Below are positions 1 to 13,409 of a stretch of DNA of 64,000 nt, piece by piece; position 1 is the stretch's first letter, and each line of letters opens with the position of its first letter. The notes under the pieces are model-generated. The model did not search any database, had not been told where the DNA came from, and was given only the letters and a program-made list of their open reading frames with translations. The position numbers and the translations under genes were made by a program. This DNA is from Blastomussa wellsi (taxonomy: Eukaryota > Cnidaria > Anthozoa > Scleractinia > Plerogyridae): NCBI GenBank assembly GCA_947652115.1, contig OX393561.1:1679172-1743171 (forward strand), given 5' to 3'.

Positions 1-3000
1 ATTTGCGCGGAATCGCGCAAGTATATGACATCGAAGGTGGCGCAATTTGTTCTAAAAATAGCAAAATTGTCCCATATCATAGGGGCGCGCGGATCCCACT
101 ACTTACGGTCTCCAACCCCGATTATGGCTCCTGGTTGCATATCAGTTACTAGGCATAATTCCGCGCAAGATCAGCGCGCGCGCATTTAAAATGGCGGCTT
201 TTTCTTATCTCTGGAATGCACCAGATAAGTAAATCGTCATTTTAATTCTCAAAAAACAAGTGCGGTGACCTATCTTGTTTTCTCTTTGTTTGGATTGAGC
301 AATAACGTACTTCCTGTTCAAAAAATATAGACCAATTCCCAGTGTTGAAAAAGTGCTTTTTTCCAGCCAATCATGAGAAAATCCTAATGATATATAAGGA
401 ATTACTGCGTATAAACTAGGCGATGTCGCTCCTGGACGAGCACGGGGATCTCCCTCCCCTATTTTTATTTCAAATTTTAAGTTCACAAACAATCGATAGG
501 CAAAGTTTGAAAAAAATCTCAGTGTTGGTTCTATTTCTGTGGAAATTTATGACCAAACAAGACCGTCAGCGCCCCTTCTTTGATCAGATCGAGATTTTTT
601 CTGTATGCTACTCTGCGGAGGTAAATGTGTGGTTTCTAATTACGGGGCAAACCCAAACTCCTGGAGTGAAGTGCAAATTTAACGAAAATTGAGGATCTAG
701 TTAACGCGGCTGCGAAAGAAACGAAAGGTGGACGATCCATCGAGGTCAAAATACTTTAAAAAACGCAAAAAATTAAACGACCACGAAGGGACTCGAACCC
801 TCAATCTTCTGCGTTCCAAATGCGGGTTCGAGTCCCGACTGGCAAAGTGCGGGTTTGAAAGTTCACCGCGCGCGATAATGAAAATGAAAACAAAATGGCG
901 GACGTCGAGTAGCAGTAAAGAGACACAAAAATGGACGCCTTATCCATTAGGCCACGCGGCCAGCCATGAGAGTGATGACTTAAGGTATCAGTATACCTCT
1001 TCGCTCAAAAATGTAAATTTTGATATTTGGGATGCACTATTAGAAAATTTTATGGTCTTTCTTTTGCCAAAAATTCAAAAAGAAAAGCTTTTTTTGGTTA
1101 CCGAGATAGATAAAAAACAAATTTTATTTTTTTAATTACCGCCAGCTGAGCGTCGACAAGCTCCCGTCATCGCTTACAAAATTCACCGCCAAACGTCGCG
1201 TGAGCGCTCCATAACTGCATACGCTACCGCGCTTTAGTTCTCCGTTCCCTTTGAGAATTTTCAGTAGGTTCTTGCTTTAGACTTTAATTTTGCCGGTTGC
1301 ATTCTTGATGTCCTCAAGGAAACAGAAATTGCCGTTTTGCTTTTGAGGAAACAAGCCGAAACGGCGAAACATTAAGTAGTCGTTTCCCGCCTCGATTGCT
1401 GCCGAATTAGACCTTTTCGCGCGCTTGAAGAATTCATGCTCATCACAGACTGGATCCCAACAAAAATGGCTGCCTTTACATGATTTGTTGTTTGTTTTAG
1501 TTTTTTAAGATTCTAATTTCGACACTTGATAACTAATGGCAGTGGTTTTGGTTTAATGCCTGCAAAGTTGTGACTGATTTAAATATGAGATTTGTATGGA
1601 AAAAGCACCCTGGCTTGCCTAACCTCGTAATTTCAATCTTCCTATAACTTCCCATTAAATAGAAACATAGCCTTAAAACTCCATACATCGGTTTGCTTTG
1701 ACTTATTTTTCAAGAACAAGATAAAGTTTGGCGAAACAGATAGGAATAAAAATCAGCAAAGTTGTGCGATTGCGGTTGGATAACTCCGTATCAAGTTGAT
1801 AAATGAACAAGTCGATTAGATATATATACATGAAGAAAAGGGTGTGAATATATTTGAGTTTAGGTTCAAGAAAACTGGAGGCAAAGTAATGTGGTTCTCT
1901 TGGTAAGTTTTTCTTACAGGGGAAAAAATATCAGCGGCCATATTGGCATAGTGGGGGGGGTGGGGGGTGTAGGGGCTGAAACGCGTGAACCACGTTCCAA
2001 GTTGGGCGGGGGGGAGGAAGCTGAGTGCCCTTCCTGTCCGCATGAAAATAATTAGCGAAAAAAGTCCTTTGATAAAATTTAATATTAACGTTCAAACGCT
2101 TCAAACACAGCTGGTGATGAGGTGATTGTACGACAACGAGCAAAAAGAGGAGGAAAAATTTCACTTTCATTGTTGTGAGAAAAGAACGTACAGTAATCAA
2201 TCACACGACAATGCATGTAACGATTTTCGCGGAGTATCGCCTTATAAACTGAACACATTCATGTGTTCACAACTTATTATTGGCGCTCACAACATGTCAC
2301 AAACAAGATGTGTTATGTTTTCATTAATTTTGTTTCTTATTTTACTTTTTTCTTTTATGACTTTCCTTAATTTTTTTATTCTTTTTTATTGACATTTTTA
2401 CCGTAATAAAGTGAGGGCCTGAAGTCCCCAGCCCCTCCCCTATACGTCAGTCTGTAAGATAACGTCATCAGCACGGCACAGCACGAAACCTACGTCACTA
2501 CTGGAGCTGTACTCAAGAATTGAACTCAGTTTCCTGGCAAAACGACCAGAGACAGTACCGCTTTTGTTATAATAATGAGATAATATATCGCACATTTACA
2601 TTGCCATCTTATGGCTAATCTGTCATAAACACAGGGTGAATGAACGTACACTGTAAAATATTTATGTTAAAGACAAAAGAACACAACAAAAAGATGAGAC
2701 TTGTATCCTATATTTTGGTTTTAGTTTCGTGCAAACTTTTATCGTTTTCTTCTTTTACTCTTATTAATTATTTATACAGATTGTGATTGTGATTTCATTG
2801 ATATCACAAGTAAAAAATCTAAAAAAATTCTGAGACTAAAGCAACTTAAACTGGTGCCAGTGTTAGAGTTTAACAAAATTCGATAAATTCACTGTGGAAA
2901 AAAGATAATCGATTTTTGTAAAAAATTTCAACATGTTAACTAGTGCATGTAGTTAGTTTTTGTTCTTTCAACTTCACGGAAAGCTTTAAACTGAAAGATT

Positions 3001-3158
3001 CGAATTCTAAATAGCGTCACTACTTTGAAACTCATTTTAAATCGCGATTCTCGCGCAATATAAAATCAAACTCGCCGTGTTACTTCAACCACATCTTTCT
3101 CTCGATCTAATGAACGTACATCGTTTATGCGCCGACTAAATATCTTTAAACATTCTTT
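1..3158. other. Noncoding upstream region
   Basis: No convincing gene was found here. Open frames are short and show no recognisable domain. The stretch is AT-rich with homopolymer runs and carries the broken tRNA-Arg relic described separately. The last few hundred bases should hold the promoter of the ankyrin gene that starts at 3159, but no clear TATA box or initiator could be picked out. Confidence 0.5.
778..961 (-). pseudogene. Split tRNA-Arg-like relic
   Basis: On the minus strand, 961-934 reads as the 5' half of a tRNA-Arg (acceptor strand, then the A-box with TGGCCTAATGGATAAGGCG). Positions 811-778 read as the matching 3' half, with an intact T-arm (GGGTTCGAGTCCC) and an acceptor strand that pairs with the 5' half. 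About 120 bp of unrelated DNA separates them near the anticodon loop, so the anticodon is lost. The insert is far longer than usual tRNA introns and contains its own T-arm-like piece (GCGGGTTCGAGTCCCG). A disrupted tRNA gene or tRNA-derived repeat is most likely; a functional tRNA is unlikely. Confidence 0.6.
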
Positions 3159-6100
3159 ATGACGGAAACAAGGGAAGAACAACATCTACAGCGCTTGAAA
3201 GCGTTGAACGCTGCTGGGAGATTTGCTCCGAATATTCTTGACCAACAAGGCATGTGCCATATTCATCACGCTGCTTACCGTGGTTATCTGATGTGTGTAA
3301 AGTGGCTCTTTAAGCGTGGAAGTAGTCTCAGTGCAAGGTAAAGCAATCTTTTTGCTAGTTCTTTTATTTCCTAAATAAAATGACGCGAGTTCATTCTTGG
3401 TATGCATGTATGCATATATGAAATGTATTTAATGGAACATCGTCCGTAGTAGAACGATTCTTTTGAAACATTCGTTTTTTGCGAAAATAAAAATTATACG
3501 CTAAGAAAAGTCTTTGTAGCTTATGATAAGCAGAAAGGAAATCCAGTTTGATTTCAAGCAAATGGAGTACCGAAATTAAAGGACCTTCGTCAGATTGAAA
3601 AAAAGAGCCCATTGCATTCCATCTTAAAGATAAATTCACAGTCCTAGCTTGTTCCTTTTTGATTCTGTTTCAATTTTTGTGACTGTTCAACCCATTTCAA
3701 CTCAGTATAAATTGTGTAAATTATATAAAGACCTTAAAAAGGATCAAAATTATATAAAAACCTAGTGTGCTATAGCAAGGGTCACGCAATACTGCTTCAA
3801 AAACTAGACTAAAACTTCGTCCTAATAATAACTAGTAGTAAAATGTTATTAACGATATGTTAGCAGGATCAGAGGAAGCTTTTTAGTTTGGTGTAACATC
3901 CAGCAGTAAAATATGCTTTCTCCCTCGACTTGATTCAGGTCAGGTGAAGGCTCGGTACCAGCTCACTACGCGGCTGCTGGGGGCCATCTTGAATGTCTCA
4001 AATGGATTTACCGAAAGGCTTCCAAAAGCATCTCTTTGAAGGTTTGTGAGACTCGCATGATATTCAAACACTGTGCCCCATAAATGATTTTCGTTGTGCC
4101 CATGCATTTTCGCCACGAAGTAGCTAGTCTAGTAGTCCGTTAAATGACTTGTGGCAAGTTTAATTACCGACGAAGTAACAGATGTAATATGTACCTCGTC
4201 GATTGCGAAGATAGTCTCCTACGCAGTTATTAGGGGATTGCGTCACACTTACACTCCCCACTGCGACACGTGTAACGCAATCGCCTAATAACGCCTGCGT
4301 AGGAGGCCATTGCGAAGAGTGATTGGGCTATTCCATTTAAAATCCGCACCCCCTCCCCCTTGTTAAGGATAAGTCTTTCAGTTTATCCCTTGAAAACTTC
4401 CTCACGCATAACAAACATAACAAAACAACTTTGACTTTAAAGACTTTTCTGGGTTAACCGCTAACCCCTAAAGAATTCCATAACTTTTTACCGATTCATC
4501 CTAAGAATACCTCTATTACCAATCTTAACCCTTAAGAAATCCGCAATTATCTACGCCCCCCAAAATTCCACTGCTCCTCGACAGGCGCGAGGGGGGGGGG
4601 GGGGGGGCTGGGGTGGGCGGTTCACTTCAGTAATACATGCAATAGCGCGTTACCAGGAACAGGTGCTACAACTGAAGAGTTTTGTCTTTGGCCACCGTAA
4701 AGAGATTCAAGTGCTGACGTTTCGAGCGTTAGCCCTTCGTCGGAGCGAATCAAGGAATTGTGCGTAGTGTGTCTTTATATACAGAAAGATGGAGCTTCGC
4801 TATTGGCTGGTGCCTGGTAACGTGAAAACTTGGGAATAAATTAGTTGAATGAAAAGCGTTCGTTGATACCGTGAGGATTAAGAGTGCCGATTTGAAAAAT
4901 AAATTTTTGTTCTAGAGTTTTACGGCTTTCCGTGTTTCCTTGGTGAAGGGAAAGGCCGCAGACTGCCATATGTTGCTTAGAATGATTTGGGAGATCGAAG
5001 TGTCGCGCGACCGGTTTCGATGCATTTTTGTCGTCTTTCTCTACGTCACGAAGGTGTTCTCGGAATCGGTCGCCAAGTCGTCTCCCTGTTTCGCCGATGT
5101 ATAACTTTTTGCAAAGAGTGCAAGTTATACAGTAGATGGCATTGGCTGAGGTACAGGTGAAATGATCAGTGATTTTGATAGATCGCTTGGGTCCCGATAT
5201 TTTGTCAACGTTGTGAATGAAAGGGCATGTTTTGCATCGTGCGCGAGCGCATTTAAAAGTTCCGGGTTGATCACTAGTTTGGAATGCACTTCTGACTAAA
5301 AAGTTACCTATGTTTTTGTCGCGTTTAAATGAAATTAATGGAGGTTGCGAAAAGATTTTACCAGTGTCGGGATCATTTTGAAGTAATTTAAGGTTTTTGA
5401 GAATGATGGATTTAACTGCGTGGTTGTGAGGGTGAAATGTGAGGGTGAATGGAATTCTATCGTTGTTTTAATCAATGTTAGTTCAAGCCATGTTACTTGA
5501 TTGTTGCATGATCATTATTACTTCACACTGATTTTTAGAAATCCCTAATCTTTGCACATCATAAGATAATAATAATTTCATTTATCTGTGCTTCTCGACA
5601 GGACAATAGTGGAGCTACGCCGCTTTATTTTTCAGGTAAGTAAAGTAAGCTACTATCCAACCACACTTTCAGCCAAACAATCGCCACCACAGTCACTCTC
5701 CTGCAATATAGACCTGAACCTCAGCCCAACAGACATGCAAGAAAATTGTTCTAACTAGTTTGTTTGATATTGCCTTTCTTCAAGCCCAAGAAGGCCACTT
5801 TAACTGTTTAGTGTGGCTTGCAAAGCATTCTGGGACTGTTCACAATGAGATGTCTGTAGATGGTATGACCGCTGTCCATGCTGCGGCTCTTGAAGGTCAT
5901 CTAGAGTGCATGGCATTTCTTGTGACCGCCACCGCCTGTAGTGCGTTGGCTCGAGACAGGGCTGCAAATACGCCCTTGCATTATGGTAGGACAAAAAAGA
6001 TTATTTGACTCAAATTCCAAGATTCAGAACTAGTGTAGAGTAGGAAGACTTGCCAGGACATAAAAATTTGAACCATAAAACAGAAGCTTAAAAATTAAAT

Positions 6101-9100
6101 TATTTTTTTAGAGTTTGATAAAAAATAGAACTTTATTGAAGAATTAAGAGTTACCTTAGGTCTACCATGACGCAAAAAATGATGAACAACCTTATATGGT
6201 GATGTTCGTGTGCACAGGGGTAGAGTCAGGATTTTTCAAGGTGGGGGGCGCACCTACGCCCTTGGTACAAGGAAGACGCAGATAACTTAGATCTTATTTA
6301 CGTTGTTAATGAGTTTGTAAGTGGAATCCCTCACAGGTTGTCAATTTAGCAAATATAGCCTTATACTTTTCTGATGGGAATCATTCTATTAACGACCAGT
6401 GCGATTTGTAATGTTTGGTCTCATCGATCGGTACAGTCTGGCTTCTAATTATACTCGGCTACTCTCTTTTATTCAGACCAGCTATTGTATTTTACACACA
6501 TGTCGGCAAATGGGTTGGCTTCTCTCTCTTGAATTGCGTGATATTATAACCTCAATGTATTTTATGCAAAAATGCAAACTCGAAAAGTGTTCAAGACCAA
6601 ACGGCGGGGGAGAATGCTCCCGGGCCCCTCTACGGGAAATGGGCCTCCGGTCCATTTCAATAAATACCACCGTCAATGATAACCATTGGACCCCCTCAAT
6701 TTCAATTTTTTTCCTATGGGCATGTAGACACGTACACGATACTGACTAAAATATGATCAATAGTAACAATCAGAGACTAGAGGAGTCCGTTCGACCTAAG
6801 TTGGATGCTTTGACACCATCAGGAACAACAAAGCAGTGGTAGTGGCAAGAGCAAAGTCTAAGCATACATTGCCTTATGTCAGCTATATGTCTCACTGCGG
6901 GGCAAAGGGGCCGGATAAGTGAGAGAGGCGTGCTTCATTACACGACTCTCAGGGTTCATTCTTGCTCTACAAACCCCCAATGTACACCATAACTTGTTCT
7001 CTCAGCCTCTTAGTTCTTTTTTGTTTATTGTCCGTCGCTTACGCCGTCAGAATCAGTTTGCCGTATACAGATAACTCGATAGAGCCGCTAAAAACCCAGT
7101 CAATATATCAATAACTCCATCAATCAATCTATCGGTTTTTCTTTCGTTTTAGCGGCAGCATGTGGTCATCGTTCTTGTGTCGAGTGGCTTACGGGTAATA
7201 TCAACAGCGTCGGAAATGAGAGAAATAAACTTGGTTCCACTCCGCTACATGTGGCTGCACAGAACGGTCACTTGGAAGTGGTCAAATTACTTGTGCGAGC
7301 GTGAGTTCTACAGGGTTGATTTATAGCCTTGCATTTGAAATTTGTTTGTTAATGTTGTTTTTAAGTTTCTGGTGTTACTGTTGCCGTTGTCGTCGTCGTT
7401 GTAGTTTGGATTCACAAGCCCTAGGGTCTTTGTTGTGTCTTGTGTTGACGGGTTGTGTTGATTGGCATGACATTCCCTTTTTCTCCACTAAACTGTATAT
7501 CTCCTCTTCTTATTTATTACGCAGAGGTGCGGCGATCAAACTTCGCGACAGACTGGGTAGGACTCCGTTTAATGTGGCCATCGAGAGTGGAAACGAGGCA
7601 TGCGCACATTTCCTTTACCAGGTAAATAGTTTTAAAAAAATTAATTCCAGAGGCGAAATTTTACCCAAATATGTGTAGTTTTTATACTGGTTTTCTCCCT
7701 TTGGTCACTTTCATGCCAGCCAGTGCTACCTATCCGATGTTTCATTGTTCTTCCAGAGTAGACAAAATTAAAACGCGTGCGAGTAGGGCCATGATACCTT
7801 GCAAATTACAAGATTTATGGACTGTGTTTTCGCACCCAGTGTGCAGCTTCATGAATTACTCCCAGAGGAATAAAAGAAATACTCTCCCAGTTTCAATTCA
7901 TCAAGCCACCATTTCAAATGGTGTATGAATTGTCATTTTTTGTAATACAGTTTGGGAAGCAAGTTCAAAGAATTCTCTAGTAGATCGACCGATCAATGCG
8001 ATTCTTGGCTTGGCTAAATAAAACGACTATCTTTCATAGGCGGAGAACTACGACATAGAGGGCGTCAATGGCTTAATCTCAGGAGATCATAGTCTAAAGC
8101 GAGTACGCTTTGAAAGAAAGGCGATCGAGAGAGACTCTGAGCAAGAATCAAGTGATTTCACTCCCTTTGACAGATCAAGAGAGAGGGAACACGCCGTACG
8201 AAAACCTTACTCTTTATACAGGAATAGCGTAGAGAGAGGTGTGTTACTTAATCACCACAACAATCTTCGAGTAGAAAGTGATAGAGACAAATCCCTTTAT
8301 GCAAGGAGCTCACCGGTGGATGGGAAGTATGCGGCCCGGTTATCCCAGGGATTTGATTTGGCTTTCGACGACTTACAGACCAAAAGTCATGCAACGAGCA
8401 GCAGTTTGCTACCATGGTCACGTGTTTATAAAATGACGCAATCGAACGAATCATCACCCAGTCCCTATCAAACAAAGGTTTACGGTTCCTATTCCCCCTC
8501 GGGTATGAATGGCCGCGGTGATGTTTCATCTGAACGACACTTTGCGGACTCGCACCATTACAAGGTGAGTCTTTTTAATGCTTGTTTTCACTCTATCAGT
8601 TATAAACATGGGCTTGGCAAACGCAATACGGACACGTTCGGTAGGCGCTTTATATCCTGGATTGTTGTCGATCATGTTGACCATTTTGGGACGTTAGTTT
8701 ACTGCAGTACTGTATGCAGGCAGATGTAGGGGAGGGATGCAGTGGGTGCGCAACCCCCTCCCCTCCCACCCTTTCGGCCTTTCTGATATAACTAGTATTC
8801 TGCGAAAAAAGAAACTAAACTATGTGGTTACGCCATTCTTTCCTCATTGCACCTCCTCCCTACAAAAATCCTAGATTCGCCCCTACGGCACATATTCCAG
8901 CCAAAGGTCCCCCAAGAATTTTCCAGTACACATTTATACTGCTACATGAAAGAGAAACCGTACGGCATTAACACCCAAGCTCAGGCCAGATGCATTTGAC
9001 CTCGTCTTTAAAGGGCCTATGTCACTTTTCTGCGCATGTGTGACGATTTGATTTCTCGTCCGACGGACCAGAAATCAAAGTTAATTTATGCGATTAAAAT

Positions 9101-10373
9101 CCTCTTCCATCGACCTCGCGAGGCTTCCAAAAAACGGAAAACATTGCTTGTATTTTCTTTTCAACATCACAGGAATGCGGTTCGGGACGAAAATTAAAAC
9201 AAAGGAATGAGGCAAGACAAAGAGGTGTTCGTGCGCACGTGAAAACTCAAAAACAATAGCAGAAGGCCATGGTGGTTCGTAGCAGCGTGCAGTGCGCAAC
9301 CTTGCCAAATGTCTATTGGTTGAAACACTTTCTGTGCAAATAAGGCTCCGCATGCGCGTTATCGTGACAATGGCCCTTTAACAGGACATGTAAAGGAACT
9401 GACTAAATGCAGTGATCAAACTATTAAAATAGGAGCAAAAAGATTTCCACATAGAAACTGGATAAACGAGATTCTATTGCCTTTTGTGCAAATCTTATAA
9501 GTGAAGGAATACAGTGCTTAACATTGAAGTCGCCCCCTCTTTTTCCATCAGGTAACAACTTTTGAAAATCCCTCCCTGGAGAAGCAAACTACATCGTTCC
9601 TTTCCAGATTCATTCCAAGAAGAAAAGATAAGGTACCGTGTTTCGACTCACTATTCGCACCATTTTTTGAGGCATCCTCTCCTTTTAAGCTGATTATCGA
9701 AAGTAAGCCTATTTAAGTTTAGTCAAGTACACAGGTCCCCCAGAAGGGCGGTTGGTCATGAAAGTGACAGAAAATTGATGTTACGAGAAGCGAGATAAAG
9801 CAACTTTGAATATTTTAAAACAGTCAGGTACAGTCCTGAATTAAAGAAAAAATACTAAAAATATGTTTATTTCAGTTTCTCAGAGAAATCTGACGGGGAA
9901 ACCTCCAATCAGAAACCGACTAATTTGTTTTCTTTTTCCAGGAGCTCTTTCCAGCTGAAATTGACAACTTCGATGACATTGTTAACAACGACTCACAAGA
10001 CGGCAATGTTTTTAGGCGACTCTACAAATTCTCCAAACGAAAAGTAACAAGGTCTTCAAGCTTCGCGATAGAGAGTTTGGCGAATGATGTAGTGTTAACG
10101 AGAAAGAATAGTTTGGTAGTTTCAGGAAATGATGATTTCCTCTCAGTAGCAACCAGCAGCCAGGACAAAGATTCAGTTGTGAACCAGGAAAAGGGTGAAA
10201 AGTTGCCACAGCAAAAAAGTCAAATGGAATTTTCGTCCACTGAGATACGGTATGTCCGGGGCGACTTATTTAGAATCGAAGAGAAGTCTACTGGTAGGAA
10301 AAAGACTCGAAAACGCCTTACGAAGGAGGCGAAAGATGCAAGTACTTCACACGAAAATTCACTGATTTGGTGA
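3159..10373 (+). CDS. Ankyrin-repeat protein, nine exons
   Basis: Predicted exons are 3159-3337, 3939-4041, 5602-5635, 5785-5985, 7153-7300, 7525-7621, 8040-8564, 9552-9632 and 9942-10373. All have AG/GT borders and matching phases, giving 1,800 nt or 599 residues. Residues from about 25 to 255 carry six or seven ankyrin repeats (visible cores include GMCHIHHAAYRGYLMCVKWL, PAHYAAAGGHLECLKWIY and STPLHVAAQNGHLEVVKLL), a protein-binding scaffold. The C-terminal 340 residues are charged and Ser-rich, look disordered and show no known domain. The repeat layout recalls espin-type actin-bundling proteins, but no espin C-terminal motif is visible, so that link is tentative. The start is the first ATG of the open frame. 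The product is probably intracellular, since no signal peptide or membrane segment is seen. Confidence 0.8.
4205..4316. repeat. Short foldback element (MITE-like), intron 2
   Basis: Two arms form an inverted repeat around TCCTACGCAGTTATTAGG and CCTAATAACGCCTGCGTAGG, with a short unpaired centre. The arms match the terminal repeats of the 1.76-kb element at 46420-48180, so this looks like a minimal non-autonomous relative made of little more than its two ends. Confidence 0.65.
4690..5467 (-). mobile_element. Penelope-like element 3' fragment (GIY-YIG)
   Basis: On the minus strand an open frame runs from about 5467 to a TAA at 4843-4841. It starts mid-protein. It contains a Cys-rich linker (CARARCKTC) and a GIY-YIG endonuclease core (AIYCITCTLCKKLYIGETGR, followed by RLGDRFREHL). 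This layout is the C-terminal part of Penelope-like retroelements; the reverse transcriptase part is missing, so the copy is 5'-truncated, as is common after target-primed insertion. Downstream (4840-4690) is a tail containing CGACGAAGGGCTAACGCTCG, also present at 10430 in this window. The fragment sits antisense in intron 2 of the ankyrin gene. It starts without an ATG. Confidence 0.8.
9007..9381. repeat. TIR-bearing MITE-like repeat, intron 7
   Basis: The ends are inverted copies of each other: TTTAAAGGGCC at the left and GGCCCTTTAA at the right, each followed inward by a similar GTCAC/GTGAC block and a GCATGCG-type block. The interior has no coding signal. It is about 375 bp and lies in the large intron 7 of the ankyrin gene. 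The transposon superfamily is not clear. Confidence 0.5.
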
Positions 10374-10429
10374 CCGAAATGGATTATGGTTTGACAGTTA
10401 CATTCAGAATGCATTGCGCGTCCAGTATT

Positions 10430-10530
10430 CGCTCCGACGAAGGGCTAACGCTCGAAACGTCAGCTCTTGAATCTCTTTACGGTGGCCAATTGACATTATC
10501 AACCCAGTTGATAAAACCAAATTACCCAGA
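10430..10530 (+). repeat. Penelope-like element tail fragment
   Basis: This carries the same tail as the element in intron 2 (CGACGAAGGGCTAACGCTCG, then TGAATCTCTTTACGGTGGCC and ATTATCAACCCAGTTGATAA), in the opposite orientation. It lies just after the stop codon of the ankyrin gene, so it may lie within that gene's 3' untranslated region. Confidence 0.6.
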
Positions 10531-13080
10531 ATTAGCAAAACCTACTTTCTGCATCATGAAGAAAAATATATCGTTTTCGGTTACTTACTAGTAATAGTTC
10601 TCACTATAGCTGCCCCGCATTAATATAATTTAAATTTTTCGCTAATTTTATCTAAGTTTCACACGAAATCAGAAAATTTTGTTTAAATTTTGGACTTAGA
10701 AAAAGTATTAAAACAAACAAAAGATTGACCCCTCAAATAAAGCGCGTAAGTCCCAAAGGCTCTCCATTGCTCCGCGCGGAAATCCTTGGAAAAAAATCCT
10801 GCGAACCCAAAAGGAATTCTTCAAACAGATGCAAATACAGTAAGAACCTACATTTTTTCCAGCTGTATGGCAAAATAGGTTCTTGTATTTTGGGGTAGTT
10901 GTTGACAATTTAGGCTGAGCAGGTTCTTAATTAGGTTCTTAACTTATTTATATAGGGGAGACAAAGTTGTTGATTACCAGAAAAAAATAATAAAATTGGG
11001 GTTTGTTCCTTCACTATACAGCATTTATTCATAACTGAATTGCCATAACTGACTAAACAATACATATGTAGTACAGTATTACCGGTAAAAATCTTTTCAA
11101 CAAGAGCTGTATATGAAAATGTACTAGAACCCACATATAAGAACCTCCATTGGCTAAAAAGGTTCTTATATTTTGGGGTATTAAAATGGCAAATTTCTGC
11201 CAGCAGGTTCGTAAACCACTAGGTGATTACACGCGGGTTTTTACTGTATCAGACAAATTTGAAAGCAATCAGATACCTGGCGATCACATACTCCAGCTGA
11301 AGCCGCCGTTATACTGTAAAGCTACAATTACTTCGACTCTCATCTGAATAACGACCAACTTTGCTTGTTTGGGCGAACCCTTCGCCTCTTGGCAAAATTA
11401 CCCATTACCACCTTGCGAATGTGTCGCTGATCCTTTGCGAACTGTTCGATCCTTTGCGAGAATTTCGTAGAAACCTTGCGAGCACAGTTCACAAAAATAC
11501 AGATTTTTTCCGGTATCTATCTCTTCTGGAGCATGACACCCTCTTATCACGGGGTAGACTATGATGCCTCCTCGGCTTCCGGCTTCTGGGCTGAAAGCCC
11601 GTGGGGGCAATATGGATTGCTGATCATGAGTCTTATACCTATTGAACAGAATTCACTGAAATCCTTTTTTTTTTAATTCGAGAAATCGAGTGATCAAAAA
11701 ATCCGAAAGAAGGGGGGATTTTAGTGCTTAACAGATGAAGTAAAATCCAAGAAAAACTATTTTCTTGCTATTGGGAATGTCGTGAAATCGAGGGTTCAGG
11801 GAATTGGGATTTCATTGTGTATCCATGCAGAGATGTTAATGACTAAAACATCGCAAAATCATCTCCAAACGACTGTTATGTTTATCTAAACAGATTACTA
11901 TCTATCTCTACTTTTATGTAATGTAACAAACCAAGCGGGATACATTTTCACGCGAAATCTTAGCAGTAATACAACAGATGAAAATAAAAGCTCAAAAACT
12001 TGAGCCCTCACAAAATAAATTATCTCTCCAAGTCAAAGTATTCTGTTAATATAGCTGTCTGTATAATATAACAATACCTACCATCTCGCTTTACTATGAA
12101 CCATTTTCCGTGCACGTGTACGTGAAATATATATCTGAGTAACTGACCTGACGTCTAAGGTATATCGATATCCTTCCTCCCTAAAAGGCTAAAATCTTCA
12201 AGAATTAACCTTGAAAAATCTGGAACTATATTCCCAATTATGTTCTAGGATGTTCTATTCCTGCGAATCTAGTATTTTCCAACAATCCCCAGTTATTTAT
12301 GACTACTTTTAATTTTCCTTTCTGGTGGTAAACGGAAGATATCTAGGGCTGGGGCTTAACAATATAACATTCAAGAGATGTAAAGCTTTAAGACCATGTT
12401 CCTGGGCCTAAAGCAGTTATAACGCAACATTAAGTTACATTAAACCATATTTTAGACTGAAAAAAAGTGAAAATCACAAAAATCTGTCATATTGGATGAC
12501 GTCATAGGCCCCAAGCGGCGCAATTTATATGTAACCCATAATATTAACCTAGTCGTTTAGACGACAAAACAGGCTATCCTCCCGCCCCTCTCCCCCCCCC
12601 CCCTTCCCCCCTGTTGTACCACAGTGGGGGTGTGAGTTTCCTTGTACGTCCGAGGGTTAATAAATCCATGAAGAAGTTTTTCAGCAACAACTCCTATTTA
12701 CCATCAATATAATCTATTTCCGTTTTAGTTAACAAATAAAGAATCCTAAGCCATGTATTATACTGTCATAAAACACGACGGGCATTTGAGAACACATTTC
12801 CCTTAAATTTAAGCGGAATCGGCTTTCAAACCTTCCTGATAAAAAGTTTTTTTTTGAAAATAACACCCCTACCAATATTTTGCCTCATGAATATATTCAT
12901 GAACAAGGTGTATCTCGCGACCTCAAAACTAACATATTAGCCCGAGAAGGGAAGCTTCGAGGGCCAATATTTGTTTAAAGAACATCAAATTTTCACAGGA
13001 CAACTATCTGCCGATATAGTTCCTCGACAGGGAGAAGCATTCAGATTCATGGATTTCCAGTAGAACACAGTTGACTTTCT
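10531..13080. other. Noncoding intergenic region
   Basis: AT-rich sequence with no supported gene. Around 10830-11215 the motif AAGAACCT / AGGTTCTTATATTTTGGGGT recurs in both orientations and looks like decayed repeat ends. A C-rich run lies near 12590-12610. Nothing else recognisable. Confidence 0.4.
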
Positions 13081-13124
13081 AAAACGCGACAGTATCCCGA
13101 TCTCGTTATCTCGTTATCTCATTA

Positions 13125-13405
13125 TCTATTATTCGTAAATGGAATGACCTGCCTGCCAATGTTGTTGAAGTAGGAAATTTGAGATGTTTTAAATTAGCTC
13201 TTAAATCATATATGTGTATTTCTTAGGGTTTTTCTTTTTTTATCCATTTTAGAGTCTACTTATAGATATATATTTTTGATTTTTATTTTGGAAGTTTATT
13301 CACATAGGGTAAACCTCTTAAACTTCCTTTTTAGGGTATTACTGTCTTGTATTTATTTGTTTATAATACCTTAAATAAAGTATGTATGTATGTATGTATC
13401 GTAAA
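13125..13405 (+). mobile_element. LINE 3' end with ATGT microsatellite tail
   Basis: A short frame (IRKWNDLPANVVEVGNLRCF, then KLALKSY and a stop near 13227) resembles the extreme C-terminus of the reverse transcriptase ORF of CR1/L2-like non-LTR retrotransposons. A T-rich 3' UTR follows and ends in (TATG)n at about 13380-13400. The rest is absent, so it is a 5'-truncated insertion. It ends almost exactly where the inverted ABC transporter copy begins. Confidence 0.5.
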
Positions 13406-13409
13406 TATG

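Noticed and set aside
728..1135. 135-codon open frame
   Set aside because: It spans the split tRNA relic and low-complexity sequence, with no domain or codon signal.
13378..13402. TATG microsatellite as a telomere-like or regulatory repeat
   Set aside because: It is best explained as the 3' tail of the truncated LINE; a similar tract follows the element at 48180.
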